From the NCBI GenBank assembly GCA_019638515.1, contig JAHBTS010000004.1:248001-312000 (forward strand): a stretch of DNA of 64,000 bases. Direction: 5' to 3'. The position numbers and the translations under genes are program-made. The notes beneath the pieces were generated by a model, which was not told the DNA's origin, made no database searches, and worked only from the letters and a program-made list of their open reading frames with translations. Below, in pieces: positions 24,643 to 34,017 of this stretch (its first letter is position 1; each line of letters begins with the position of its first letter). Origin of the DNA: Chitinophagales bacterium. GTDB taxonomy: Bacteria > Bacteroidota > Bacteroidia > Chitinophagales > LD1.

Positions 24643-25830
24643 ATGAGTACTGTACTAAAAAATTTGCCACACACCACCAAAGAACTAATTGCTTTGTTAA
24701 AAATACAAGGGAGCAGTTCGAGCGATGTAGATTTAAGAGCAGCAGCATTTCAAATGGCCGATATAGAATTTTGCTATGCTGCATTGAATAAAGTATCGCG
24801 CTCGTTTGCAGTAGTTATTCAGCAATTACCTGCAGCATTGCGCAATCCAGTTTGTATTTTTTACCTCACCCTGCGCGGTTTAGATACTATTGAAGACGAT
24901 ATGAATTTGCCGCTGCCGCAGAAACTGCACCTGCTGCAAAATTTCTACAAGCAGTGCGGCAACGAATCGTTGCAACTCGAAAATATTGGCGATACGCCCG
25001 ATTACCGTTTGTTGCTGCTGCATTATTACAAAGTGGCGCGGGCATTCAATAAGTTGGAACCCAAGTACCGTGAAGTTATTACAGATATTTGCCGCAAAAT
25101 GGGCGATGGTATGGCACAATTTGCCACAAGCAAGTTGCATACGCAAGACGACTACAACTTGTACTGTCACTATGTTGCAGGTTTGGTTGGCTATGGGCTT
25201 TCTGGTTTATTTTCGGCTTCGGGTAAAGAAGACACACAATTAAAAAACCAACTCGGCATTTCTAATGCTATGGGTTTAATGCTTCAAAAAACAAACATTA
25301 TACGCGATTATTTTGAAGACCTTTTGCAGCAGCGTATTTTTTGGTATAGCGAAGTATGGCAAAAATATACCGATGATTTTTCGTGGTTCAGCAAAAACCC
25401 ACAGCACCCAAAATCGTTGGCCTGCTTAAACGAATTAGTGGTCGATGCACTTACGCATGTGCAGGATTGTTTTACGTATTTGCGGTTGTTGCAAAACAAA
25501 GAGGTGTTTAGGTTTTGCGCTATTCCGCAGGCTATGGCGCTGGCTACTTTGGCAGAGGTTTACAACAATGCGGCTGTGTTTACCTCTACGGTAAAAATTC
25601 GCAAGCCGCAAGCGGCATCTATTATGGTTTACACCAACGATATGAGCGATTTTCAAAAGTTTGCAGAGCAGGCGCTATCGCTAATTGAGAGCAAAACCAC
25701 TTCTAATACACCATTGGGTGCGCAGGTGCTGAGCCAAGTGGCTGCAATAAAAACCACACTGTACAAACCGCAGCCTTACCAATGGGAAACACCTGCTACC
25801 ATTACAATTGAACAAACAGTTTTCTTTTAG
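24643..25830 (+). CDS. Squalene synthase, eukaryote-like (farnesyl-diphosphate farnesyltransferase)
   Basis: 395 residues, homologous along most of its length to animal-type squalene synthase. The first aspartate-rich motif is D81-TIED-D86 (in FYLTLRGLDTIEDDM) and the second is D222-YFE-D226 (in LQKTNIIRDYFED). Other matches to the eukaryotic enzyme are SRSFAVVIQQLP, NPVCIFYL, YREVITDICRKMGDGM, YCHYVAGLVGYGLSGLFSAS, FRFCAIPQAMALATLAEVYNN and KIRKPQA. It would condense two farnesyl diphosphates to presqualene diphosphate and squalene. It lacks the C-terminal membrane anchor of the eukaryotic protein. It starts behind a structured leader and ends 2 nt before squalene epoxidase, so the two act in sequence. 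Phytoene synthase is unlikely given these motifs. Confidence 0.93.
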   Translation: MSTVLKNLPHTTKELIALLKIQGSSSSDVDLRAAAFQMADIEFCYAALNKVSRSFAVVIQQLPAALRNPVCIFYLTLRGLDTIEDDMNLPLPQKLHLLQNFYKQCGNESLQLENIGDTPDYRLLLLHYYKVARAFNKLEPKYREVITDICRKMGDGMAQFATSKLHTQDDYNLYCHYVAGLVGYGLSGLFSASGKEDTQLKNQLGISNAMGLMLQKTNIIRDYFEDLLQQRIFWYSEVWQKYTDDFSWFSKNPQHPKSLACLNELVVDALTHVQDCFTYLRLLQNKEVFRFCAIPQAMALATLAEVYNNAAVFTSTVKIRKPQAASIMVYTNDMSDFQKFAEQALSLIESKTTSNTPLGAQVLSQVAAIKTTLYKPQPYQWETPATITIEQTVFF

Positions 25831-25832
25831 CA

Positions 25833-27227
25833 ATGAATGCCGATTCAACATTTGATATTGCCATTGTAGGCGCAGGAATTACCGGAGCTTCGCTGGCTGC
25901 TTATTTGCGGCAAAGCAGACTAAAAATTCTATTGGTAGAAAAAGATTGGCGCGAGCAAGACCGCATTGTGGGCGAACTATTGCAACCGGGAGGCGTAGAG
26001 CAGCTTAAAGCCATGCAGCTGGAACATTGTTTAGAAGGCTTTGATGCACAAGCAGTGTCGGGCTATGCAGTATTTAAAAACAACGAACACTTTACGGTTG
26101 AATACCCAAAAGACGCAGCAGGAAATAACCTTATGGGGCGCGGATTTCACAATGGTAAGTTTGTAGAAAAAATAAGAGCGGCAGCCAAGCAAGGCACTAA
26201 TGTTACTTGTGTAGAAGGTGAAGTGGCAGGTTTGGAACAAACAGAAACACACGTAACGGGCATTAGAGTAAGGTTAAAAAACTCCGATAGCGAAGTGCTT
26301 TTTACGGCAGCACTTACAGTAGTTAGCGATGGTATTTTTTCGGTGTTTAGAAACCAACTTTGCGAAATACAAAAGGAAGTGAGTGGCTATTTTTTAGGCT
26401 TGGTATTAAAGCATTGCAGTCTTCCATTTCCAAATCATGGTCATGTTTTTGCAGGAGGAAAAACTCCATTTTTGGCATACCCTATTAGCAGCAGCGAAAC
26501 GCGTATGCTCATAGATTTTCCGGGAGGCGAAGCACCGCGCAAAGGCGCGCTGTTGAATACCTATTTGCAGGAGCAAGTGCGCCCGTTTTTACCTAAAATG
26601 ATGTATCCTTCTTTTGATGCTGCCATACAAGAGGGAAAGTTTAAGGTAATGCCCAACCACTATTTGCCGGCAAAACCGAAGTATAAAGCGGGAGTTGTAA
26701 TTATGGGCGATGCGCTTAATATGCGCCATCCGCTTACGGGCGGAGGAATGACGGTTGCTTTTTCTGATGTGAAACGCTTGGGCGATTTACTGCTATCAAT
26801 TCAGGAGAGCAGCGTTTTTACCAAGGCGAATATTTTGGCAGCAGTTAAAAACTTTTACGAGCAGCGCAGCAGCTCCGATGCTACCATCAATATTTTAGCA
26901 AATGCACTGTACAAAGTGTTTTCGCACGAAACGCTGAGCCAAGCGTGTTTCGATTACTTAAAGCAAGGTGGAAAGCAAGCTGCCCAGCCGGTGGCATTGC
27001 TATCTGCTGTTTCGCGGAAACGCAGTTTGTTGCTGCGGCATTTCTTTGCGGTTGCGGTGCAAGGAGCCGGAGGAAAAGTATTACAGCGGCCAACTGTATC
27101 TAACTTAAAGCAATCGTTTGGTATGTTTAGCGATGCAGTTAAGATTGTTTCGCCCTTGCTTATAAATGAGCAGCCCGGAAAGGCAGAAAAAATGGCGCTT
27201 TGGATAGGTAATAAAATTTTTGCGTAA
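25833..27227 (+). CDS. Squalene monooxygenase (squalene epoxidase), eukaryote-like
   Basis: 464-residue FAD monooxygenase. The N-terminal Rossmann motif is AIVGAGITGASLAAYLR, followed by DRIVGELLQPGG, GRGFHNGKFVEKIR, LTVVSDGIFSVFR, ISSSETRMLIDFPG and the second FAD motif GDALNMRHPLTGGGMTVAF (about 290-308), essentially that of animal SQLE. The C-terminal part (NILANALYKVFS, AQPVALLSAVSRKRSLLLRHFFAVAV) keeps the membrane-associated helices. The N-terminal membrane-regulatory extension of the mammalian protein is missing. It would turn squalene into 2,3-oxidosqualene with O2 and NADPH. It is the second gene of the squalene synthase operon. The cyclase that would use the product is not in this window. 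Confidence 0.93.
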   Translation: MNADSTFDIAIVGAGITGASLAAYLRQSRLKILLVEKDWREQDRIVGELLQPGGVEQLKAMQLEHCLEGFDAQAVSGYAVFKNNEHFTVEYPKDAAGNNLMGRGFHNGKFVEKIRAAAKQGTNVTCVEGEVAGLEQTETHVTGIRVRLKNSDSEVLFTAALTVVSDGIFSVFRNQLCEIQKEVSGYFLGLVLKHCSLPFPNHGHVFAGGKTPFLAYPISSSETRMLIDFPGGEAPRKGALLNTYLQEQVRPFLPKMMYPSFDAAIQEGKFKVMPNHYLPAKPKYKAGVVIMGDALNMRHPLTGGGMTVAFSDVKRLGDLLLSIQESSVFTKANILAAVKNFYEQRSSSDATINILANALYKVFSHETLSQACFDYLKQGGKQAAQPVALLSAVSRKRSLLLRHFFAVAVQGAGGKVLQRPTVSNLKQSFGMFSDAVKIVSPLLINEQPGKAEKMALWIGNKIFA

Positions 27228-27241
27228 GCAAAGTGCAAGTG

Positions 27242-27781
27242 TTATTCTGTTGCTGCTATGGCGGTGGTTTGCTGTTCGTAAGCTAATATGGCTTTTGCCA
27301 TTTCATCTACGTGCATTTTTACGGGATTAAAAGTAAGGTTGGCAGTTTCGTAAAAAGGTCTGCGCTGTACTAAACTCTTTTGAATAAAATCGCGCAATTC
27401 TTCACCGGAAAGGCTTGCAATGAGTGGCCTATCGCGGTGTTCTTGGCTGCGTAACCTGCTGAATAAAATTTCTTCGTTTACATCAAAAAAAACAGTGGTA
27501 CCCAACGAGTTCATGTATTCCATATTGTCGTAAAAGCAGGGTGTGCCACCTCCGGTAGCAATAAGTTTTCCATCGTAGTTGAGCGAAATAAGCACATCGT
27601 GCTCAATGGTGCGAAACTCTTCTATTCCTTCTTTAAGTACCAGCTCCGATATGCTTTTTTTGATGCGCTTTTCTATTTCCCAATCAACATCAATAAACTC
27701 TAGTTTAAGTGCATTGGCAAGCCTTTTGCCGGTGCCGGTTTTGCCAGCACCCATAAACCCAACAATAAATACCGGCTTCAT
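27242..27781 (-). CDS. aroK: Shikimate kinase
   Basis: 179 residues; phosphorylates shikimate in the chorismate pathway. P-loop GFMGAGKTGTGKRLA at 8-22, DVDWEIEKR with the shikimate-binding Asp near 32, EFRTIEHDVL, GGGTPCF near 78, and lid RSQEHRDRPLI near 112. It converges on squalene epoxidase with a 14-nt gap and lies downstream of the DAHP synthase/chorismate mutase gene on the same strand (128 nt apart), so both ends of the shikimate route are together. Confidence 0.95.
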   Translation of the reverse strand: MKPVFIVGFMGAGKTGTGKRLANALKLEFIDVDWEIEKRIKKSISELVLKEGIEEFRTIEHDVLISLNYDGKLIATGGGTPCFYDNMEYMNSLGTTVFFDVNEEILFSRLRSQEHRDRPLIASLSGEELRDFIQKSLVQRRPFYETANLTFNPVKMHVDEMAKAILAYEQQTTAIAATE

Positions 27782-27909
27782 GTGTAGCGCTTGTTTTTAC
27801 AAATGTAAAGCGCAAAATTTTGTTTTATTCAGCCATCCGTAAACCATTACAAGTTTAATGAATACGAAATAGGGCAATAGACTATTGGCGTTGTGTTTGC
27901 GCAGCGTTT

Positions 27910-29007
27910 TTATTTCATTACTTTTTCTTGATGGCGAATGCTTTCATTATGCACTTGCTGAAACATTTTTAGAATAAACTCTTCGGTTAAGCCTGCACGT
28001 TTGCTGTTTTCCAGCGTGCGTTTCACAATATTTGCCCACCGCTCTGCCTGGTGAATAGCTAAGCGATTTTTCTTTTTAAAAACGCCTATTTCTTCGCTAA
28101 TGCTCATGCGCTCTCCCAGCAGTTCTACTATATAATCGTCTATGCGGTCTATGCGGGCACGCAATTCATAAAGGTGTTCAAAGCTGTTTTTTTCAATATT
28201 GGTTTCTTGTACCACCAGTGTATTGAGCAATGAACCAAGCGCTTCGGGCGTAAGTTGCTGTTGTGCATCGCTCCATGCCACATCGGGGTTAATGTGGGTT
28301 TCAATCATTAGTCCATCAAAACTCATGTTCATGGCTTGCTGTGCCAGCGTTTGCACCATATCTTGCTTGCCACCAATGTGCGATGGATCTACAATAATGG
28401 GAATTTGCGGGTAGCGCCTGCGCAGTTCAATTGGTATTTCCCACATGGGCGGATTGCGGTAAACACTTTTATCGTAAGTAGAAAAGCCGCGGTGAATGGC
28501 TGCCAGCTTCTTTATGCCCACATTGTAGAGCCGCTCTATGGCTCCTACCCAAAGATCGAGGTCGGGGTTTACCGGATTTTTTACAAAAACGGGAACGTTT
28601 ACACCGCGTAAACTTTCTGCAATTTCCTGCACATTGAAAGGCGATACGGTAGTGCGGGCACCAATCCACAGTGCATCTATGCCCATTTTTAAACTTAGCT
28701 CTACATGCAGAGGATTGGCCACTTCTACCATTACAGGCAGGCCAACTTCTTTTCCTGCATTTTTTATCCAAGGCAACCCAACAGGGCCAACACCTTCAAA
28801 AGTATTTGGGCGCGTGCGCGGTTTCCAAATGCCTGCCCGCAGCATGTTTACCTGGGGTGCGTTGGCGGCTATGGCGCGTATGGTTTCGAGTACTTGCTGC
28901 TCTGTTTCTGCACTGCAAGGTCCTGCAATTACAAAGGGTGTTTTTGAAGTACTACTCCATTGTTGCAGCGGTGTAATTTCAAACGTAGGTTTTTCTAAAG
29001 CAGACAT
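27910..29007 (-). CDS. Bifunctional DAHP synthase / chorismate mutase
   Basis: 365 residues. The N-terminal type I (beta) DAHP synthase domain, about 1-265, has FVIAGPCSAETEQQV, MLRAGIWKPRTRPNTFEGVG, ALWIGARTTVSPF, VFVKNPVNPDLDLWVGAIERL, AIHRGFSTYDKSVYRNPPMWEIP and IIVDPSHIGGKQDM. The C-terminal AroQ chorismate mutase, about 275-365, is helical (LYELRARIDRIDDYIVELLGERM, EERxx-like EFILKMFQQVHNESIRHQEK). It makes the first shikimate intermediate and converts chorismate to prephenate; the fusion probably allows feedback control by prephenate or aromatics, as in homologues. Standard for Bacteroidota. Confidence 0.94.
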   Translation of the reverse strand: MSALEKPTFEITPLQQWSSTSKTPFVIAGPCSAETEQQVLETIRAIAANAPQVNMLRAGIWKPRTRPNTFEGVGPVGLPWIKNAGKEVGLPVMVEVANPLHVELSLKMGIDALWIGARTTVSPFNVQEIAESLRGVNVPVFVKNPVNPDLDLWVGAIERLYNVGIKKLAAIHRGFSTYDKSVYRNPPMWEIPIELRRRYPQIPIIVDPSHIGGKQDMVQTLAQQAMNMSFDGLMIETHINPDVAWSDAQQQLTPEALGSLLNTLVVQETNIEKNSFEHLYELRARIDRIDDYIVELLGERMSISEEIGVFKKKNRLAIHQAERWANIVKRTLENSKRAGLTEEFILKMFQQVHNESIRHQEKVMK

Positions 29008-29284
29008 AAAGAATTTTTGCCGAGGCTAAGGTACAGTCTGGTTCTGAAAAAGGGTGGTAAAAAATGAATTTGAATAGAAATGGATGTTTGTATTTTACAG
29101 GTTTTCGATAGCAAGGTTAAAGCAGCATACATTGGAAGGTTAGGGCATGCAAGGCAAATAATACAATAGCAGACGGCTTAGTTAAGAAGTAAATCCTTCG
29201 CAAAACCAGAAGACTCCTCTATAGCCAATGCTTAGAGCAACAGAAAGATTTTAAAACTTATCTTAGCAACCATACAATTATAGA

Positions 29285-32170
29285 ATGGCATTAAGCTGGA
29301 ACGAAATAAAAGAGAGAGCATTAAAATTCTCAAAAGAATGGGCGGGCACATCAAACGAAGAAGCAGATGCAAAGCCATTTTTAGTTGAATTTTTTAACGT
29401 ATTTGGCATTAGCAGCAAACGTGTTTCTACCTTTGAACACAGAGTAAAAAAGGCGGACAACAAAGACGGTTACATAGACTTGCTTTGGAAAGGAACGATT
29501 TTAATTGAAATGAAAAGTAAGGGCAAAAACCTCGATAATGCCTACCAACAAGCAAAAGAATATACACACGGACTGAAACAACACGAATTGCCAAAATATA
29601 TTCTTGTTTCCGACTTTGATAGCTTTAGACTTTACGACCTTGAAGATGATAAAATCATAGAGTTTAAGCTCAAAGAGCTTGTAAAAAATGTTCAGCATTT
29701 TGGTTATATTTTAGGATATCAAAAAAAGGTTTACAAAGAGCAAGACCCTGCAAACATAAAGGCAGCAGAGCTAATGGGCAAACTGCACGATAGGCTCGAA
29801 GAAATTGGCTATACCGGACATCCATTAGAAGTTTACTTGGTTCGTATTCTGTTTTTACTTTTCGCAGAAGACACCACCATTTTCAACAAGCAGCAATTTC
29901 AAGAATATATAGAACAGCGAACAGCCGAAGACGGAAGCGACCTTGCTGCTAAATTGCAAGAGTTGTTTCAAGTATTAAATACACCAAGAGAAAGTCGTTT
30001 TAAAAACCTTGATGAACAATTGGCCGATTTTCCGTATGTAAACGGGAAACTGTTTGAAGAAAACCTGCCAATGGCAAGTTTCGACACAAAAATGCGCCAA
30101 GCATTGCTCAACTGTTGTTACATAGATTGGAGCAAAATTTCGCCTGCTATTTTTGGTTCCATGTTTCAAAGCGTAATGAACCCAAAAGAGCGCAGAAACC
30201 TTGGAGCGCATTACACCAGCGAAACCAACATTTTAAAACTCATTAAGCCACTTTTTCTCGATGAACTTTGGAAAGAGTTTGAGGCTTCGAGAGCCTCAGC
30301 CTCCAAACTCAAAGAATTTCATAAAAAATTGAGCAAACTTAAGTTTTTAGACCCTGCTTGTGGCTGTGGAAATTTCCTTGTAATTACTTATAGAGAGTTA
30401 CGACTGCTTGAAATTGAAATTTTAAGAGTGTTGAACAAATCGGGTCAAGGATTCTTAGATGTTCGAGAAATTATTTGGTTAGATGTGGACATGATGCACG
30501 GAATTGAATACGAAGAATTTCCTGCACGAATTGCCGAAGTAGCCATGTGGCTTATCGACCATCAAATGAATATGCAAATAAGCCAGGAGTTTGGGCAATA
30601 CTTTGTTCGTTTACCACTTAAAAAGGCTGCAAAAATTGTTCATGGCGATGCCTTAGAAACAGATTGGCAAAGTTTATTAAATCCGGTTAATGAGATTAAC
30701 GTAATTGCAAAGCACGCCAATATTTATTTAGTTAAAGAACCTGCGGCTGAATACAAAACCGCCAATATTCAAGCAGAAACTTATACTGTTCACACAGGCA
30801 AGCCAGAACCAATAAATGAGATAAAGTTTAATTATATAATTGGTAATCCTCCTTTTATTGGTTCTAAGTTGATGACCCAATTTCAACGTAGCCAAATTGT
30901 AAAAGAATTTGACAATGCAGACGGTAGCGGAGTTTTAGACTATGTAACAGGTTGGTATATCAAAGCTGCTAAATACATACAAGACACCAAAATTAAGGTT
31001 GCTTTTGTTTCCACAAACTCTATCGTTCAGGGCGAACAAACGAGTATTCTTTGGAAGCAAATGCTAAACAAATACGGTATTAAAATTCATTTTGCTCATC
31101 GCACTTTTAAGTGGAGCAACGAAGCAAAAGGAAATGCAGCAGTGTATTGTGTGATAGTTGGTTTCGCTAACTACGATACTGCAAACAAAAGCATTTTTGA
31201 GTATGAAGATATTAGAGGCGAAGCCCACGAAATAAAAGCTAAAAACATCAATCCGTATTTAGTTGATGCGAAAGACATTTTAATCACTAAACGGACAAAC
31301 CCACTTTGCAATGTTCCTAAAATCAAATTCGGTAATCAGCCAATAGATGGTGGTTTTTTGTTATTTAATGAAGAAGTAAAAAATGAAGCAATAAATCAAG
31401 AGTCTTTTATTTCAAAATATATTAGAAAATACGTTGGAAGCGTAGAATTTATAAATAATATTCCAAGATATTGTTTATGGTTAAAAGATGCTGAACCTTC
31501 TGATTTAAGAAAATCAACTTTCATTTCAGAAAGACTAAAAGGTGTAAAATCATTTAGAGAAAATAGTACACGAAAGGACACAAGAGAATTAGCAAACAAT
31601 TCTTCGCAGTTTGCTTTTGTTTCACATAGTGAAAGTGAATACATAATTATTCCAAGCGTTTCGTCTGAGAAAAGAAGATATATTCCGATTGGCTTTATGC
31701 CATCAAATATTATTGCAAGTAACTTATGTTTAATAATTCCTAATGCAACAATATTTCATTTTGGAATTTTGACTTCAGAGATGCATATGGCTTGGGTTCG
31801 CAATTTGTGTGGAAGACTAAAAAGTGATTATCGATATTCAAACTCTGTAGTTTACAATAATTTTCCTTGGCCAGAAAATCCAACTGAAAAACAAATTAAA
31901 GCTATTGAAACAGCAGCTCAAAAGGTTTTAGATGCAAGACTACAATTTCCTAACAGTTCACTTGCCGACCTTTACGACCCATTGACAATGCCACCAGTTT
32001 TAATTAAAGCACACAATGAGTTAGACAAAGCCGTTGACTTGGCTTACCGTCTGCAAGCCTTCACAACGGAAGCAAATAGAATGGAATTTTTATTTGAACT
32101 CTACGGGAAATACACGGCAGACCTTTTTACAAAAGAGAAAACTAAAAAGGCTAAAGCAAGGGCTTGGTAA
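29285..32170 (+). CDS. MmeI-type (type IIL) restriction-modification enzyme
   Basis: 961-residue single-chain R-M protein. The N-terminal PD-(D/E)xK nuclease has D65-x9-E75-M-K77, the same spacing as the MmeI catalytic residues. A helical spacer follows, then a gamma-class N6-adenine methyltransferase with motif I LDPACGCGNFLVI near 355 and motif IV GNPPFIG near 519. The target-recognition domain is about 620-850 and a helical end follows. It methylates one strand of its site and cuts at a distance. It stands alone, as expected for this class, between shikimate genes and a T9SS protein. The stretch coding for the recognition domain is visibly more AT-rich than the rest. A 36-nt palindrome lies in frame at 30275. 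No frameshift is seen, so it appears intact. Confidence 0.88.
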   Translation: MALSWNEIKERALKFSKEWAGTSNEEADAKPFLVEFFNVFGISSKRVSTFEHRVKKADNKDGYIDLLWKGTILIEMKSKGKNLDNAYQQAKEYTHGLKQHELPKYILVSDFDSFRLYDLEDDKIIEFKLKELVKNVQHFGYILGYQKKVYKEQDPANIKAAELMGKLHDRLEEIGYTGHPLEVYLVRILFLLFAEDTTIFNKQQFQEYIEQRTAEDGSDLAAKLQELFQVLNTPRESRFKNLDEQLADFPYVNGKLFEENLPMASFDTKMRQALLNCCYIDWSKISPAIFGSMFQSVMNPKERRNLGAHYTSETNILKLIKPLFLDELWKEFEASRASASKLKEFHKKLSKLKFLDPACGCGNFLVITYRELRLLEIEILRVLNKSGQGFLDVREIIWLDVDMMHGIEYEEFPARIAEVAMWLIDHQMNMQISQEFGQYFVRLPLKKAAKIVHGDALETDWQSLLNPVNEINVIAKHANIYLVKEPAAEYKTANIQAETYTVHTGKPEPINEIKFNYIIGNPPFIGSKLMTQFQRSQIVKEFDNADGSGVLDYVTGWYIKAAKYIQDTKIKVAFVSTNSIVQGEQTSILWKQMLNKYGIKIHFAHRTFKWSNEAKGNAAVYCVIVGFANYDTANKSIFEYEDIRGEAHEIKAKNINPYLVDAKDILITKRTNPLCNVPKIKFGNQPIDGGFLLFNEEVKNEAINQESFISKYIRKYVGSVEFINNIPRYCLWLKDAEPSDLRKSTFISERLKGVKSFRENSTRKDTRELANNSSQFAFVSHSESEYIIIPSVSSEKRRYIPIGFMPSNIIASNLCLIIPNATIFHFGILTSEMHMAWVRNLCGRLKSDYRYSNSVVYNNFPWPENPTEKQIKAIETAAQKVLDARLQFPNSSLADLYDPLTMPPVLIKAHNELDKAVDLAYRLQAFTTEANRMEFLFELYGKYTADLFTKEKTKKAKARAW
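30275..30310. repeat. 36-nt imperfect palindrome inside the MmeI-type gene
   Basis: Outer arms GAGTTTG / CAAACTC and inner arms AGGCT / AGCCT, with an internal GAGGCT / AGCCTC hairpin. It is in frame and encodes EFEASRASASKL, in the linker just before methyltransferase motif I. It may be a small palindromic insertion or chance. Confidence 0.55.
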
Positions 32171-32253
32171 AAACAAAACGATACAGCCGTAAAGAGCGCC
32201 ATTAGCTACCAATGGTTAGTAAAAGAGTAATCTAGTTATTCAAGTTATAGTAG

Positions 32254-32296
32254 AAAAAAGGGCGAGGAGAATACTATATAAATTCTCCTCGCCCTT
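32254..32296. terminator. Bidirectional intrinsic terminator
   Basis: Stem AAGGGCGAGGAGAAT / ATTCTCCTCGCCCTT around a short AT loop, with A-rich flank on the left and T on the right. It lies between the convergent MmeI-type gene and the ELWxxDGTxxGT protein and can serve both. Confidence 0.85.
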
Positions 32297-32320
32297 CTGC
32301 ATTAAGCGCAAAGGTGCTTA

Positions 32321-33937
32321 TTATTCTTTAATGAATTTTAAGCGAGTAGAAACTCCGTTGGGTGCTTTTAATTCTATGAAATAGAAGCCGGATGTTAGCT
32401 GTGCAATATCTAAATTCAAATTGTTTACTACGGTTGTTTGCATTACCACATTGCCGGAGAGGTTGTAAACATGCAGTGCTAGTTCTTCGTTGCTCGATGT
32501 GGTAACATTAAGTAAATGGTTTGCCGGATTGGGATAAAGCTGCGCGGAAAGCAATTCTATGTGGTTTATACCAACGGTTTGTTGATTGCAAACGGTGTAA
32601 GGCTCTTTTCCGGTGGTGCCGTCTGTAGCCACAAAATGCACACAGTTATTCATCAAATAAAATGGTTGGTATAAATCTATATCGAAATTGCTGCCTGACG
32701 TTAATTGCTGCAAGCTGTTGGCAGTGCCTTCGCTGCGATACAAGTTAAAAGTGCCATTGCTGTTGGAGCCGGCAAAGTAAAAGTAGTTAGAGGTTGCCAA
32801 TACCAAATCGCCAACAGAGTAAAATTGAAGATTGTTGTTAGAAACTGCTGCAGTTCCGGCAGATGTGCCATCGCTGAGCCAAACAGAAGTGGTGCCGGAG
32901 GTGGATGCAGCAATAAATGCCAACTTGTTTTTGAATACAGTAATTTTTGAAAGCAAATCAGGCCCTCCGGCAGAAGGTAATTTTACGGTATTGGTTCCGT
33001 TGGCAGTTCCGTCTGTTTTCCAAAGTGTGTAGCTCTCGTTGGTGGCATAGGCATTAAAGTATAAAGCGCCATTCCACACTACAAAATCTTTTGGATAGCC
33101 ATCGCCTGTAGCTAAATCTTTTACTAATTGGGTTCCGTTGGTAGTGCCATCTGTAACCCAAAGTTCTCTGCCATCTACTGTGCGGTATGCAGAGAAGTAT
33201 AGTTTGCCGTTGAACAATGTAAAGTAGGTGGGGTTGCTACCAAAGAAAGCTCCCAACGAGTTATTGGATTCAATATCTTTTAAGATAGTTGTGCCGGCTT
33301 CGGTGCCATCTGTTTTCCAAAGTTCTGCGCCATAGGTAGAATCGTTGGCGCTAAAAACAAGTATGTTTCCGAGTTTCCCAAAGTTGCTGTTAATGCTAAT
33401 GTTTGAAATGCCATTGCCGGAGCCGGGATTGATGTCTTTTACCATTTCTGTGCCTGCTGTGGTTCCATCTGTTTTCCAAAGTTCGAAACCGTGTGTTTCA
33501 TCGGCTCCGATAAAATAGAGATGGTTGCCCAAGGCTGCGCTGCCTGCTCCAAAAGAAATTAAATCAACTGTGTTTAACTGTTTAATTAGTGTGTAAGAAG
33601 AGTTAGTACCCGAGGTTTTGTACAGGGCACTTCCATCGGTAAAATTTCCTGCCGTAAATATCAATTCGTTGTTTAAAAATCCATAGAGGTTAAATACGTT
33701 GAAATTTACATCACCCAATAGTTTTTCAGTTCCGCCTGTGGTGCCGTCTGTTCTGTAAAGTGCTCTGTAAGTTCCAATTTCATCAGCAGTAAAATAGAGA
33801 TAGCCGTTGTGCATAATTGCGTTTTCATAGCCGGGCTCGGAGCCGTCTTGTCCGCTTCTTATATCTTTTAGAATTTGTTGGGCATAGGTGCTGTAAGTAA
33901 AGTACAGCAACATGGTAAGCAGTAAACTTCTTTTCAT
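32321..33937 (-). CDS. Secreted ELWxxDGTxxGT-repeat protein with T9SS sorting domain
   Basis: 538 residues from the ATG at 33937, which opens the signal peptide MKRSLLLTMLLYFTYSTYAQ; starting 13 codons upstream would mask it. The body is built of repeats of about 50 residues with the motif ELWKTDGTTAGT or degenerate forms (LYRTDGTTGGT, ELWVTDGTTNGT, LWKTDGTANGT, VWLSDGTSAGT), a family expected to form a beta-propeller or solenoid. The last 75 residues are a T9SS type A sorting domain (LSAQLYPNPANHLLNV ... LTSGFYFIELKAPNG ... RLKFIKE). It would be displayed on or released from the cell surface. Function beyond surface display is unknown. Confidence 0.88.
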   Translation of the reverse strand: MKRSLLLTMLLYFTYSTYAQQILKDIRSGQDGSEPGYENAIMHNGYLYFTADEIGTYRALYRTDGTTGGTEKLLGDVNFNVFNLYGFLNNELIFTAGNFTDGSALYKTSGTNSSYTLIKQLNTVDLISFGAGSAALGNHLYFIGADETHGFELWKTDGTTAGTEMVKDINPGSGNGISNISINSNFGKLGNILVFSANDSTYGAELWKTDGTEAGTTILKDIESNNSLGAFFGSNPTYFTLFNGKLYFSAYRTVDGRELWVTDGTTNGTQLVKDLATGDGYPKDFVVWNGALYFNAYATNESYTLWKTDGTANGTNTVKLPSAGGPDLLSKITVFKNKLAFIAASTSGTTSVWLSDGTSAGTAAVSNNNLQFYSVGDLVLATSNYFYFAGSNSNGTFNLYRSEGTANSLQQLTSGSNFDIDLYQPFYLMNNCVHFVATDGTTGKEPYTVCNQQTVGINHIELLSAQLYPNPANHLLNVTTSSNEELALHVYNLSGNVVMQTTVVNNLNLDIAQLTSGFYFIELKAPNGVSTRLKFIKE

Positions 33938-34017
33938 AAACCTTTGTTTTATTGCTGCAAAAAAGAAGTGTAACAAGTATATTTTACATGGTGAAAGTGT
34001 GGCGTTTGTGATGGCAA

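Noticed and set aside
28538..29029. 163-codon plus-strand frame opposite the DAHP synthase gene
   Set aside because: Complete overlap with a well-supported conserved enzyme on the minus strand; no coding features of its own.
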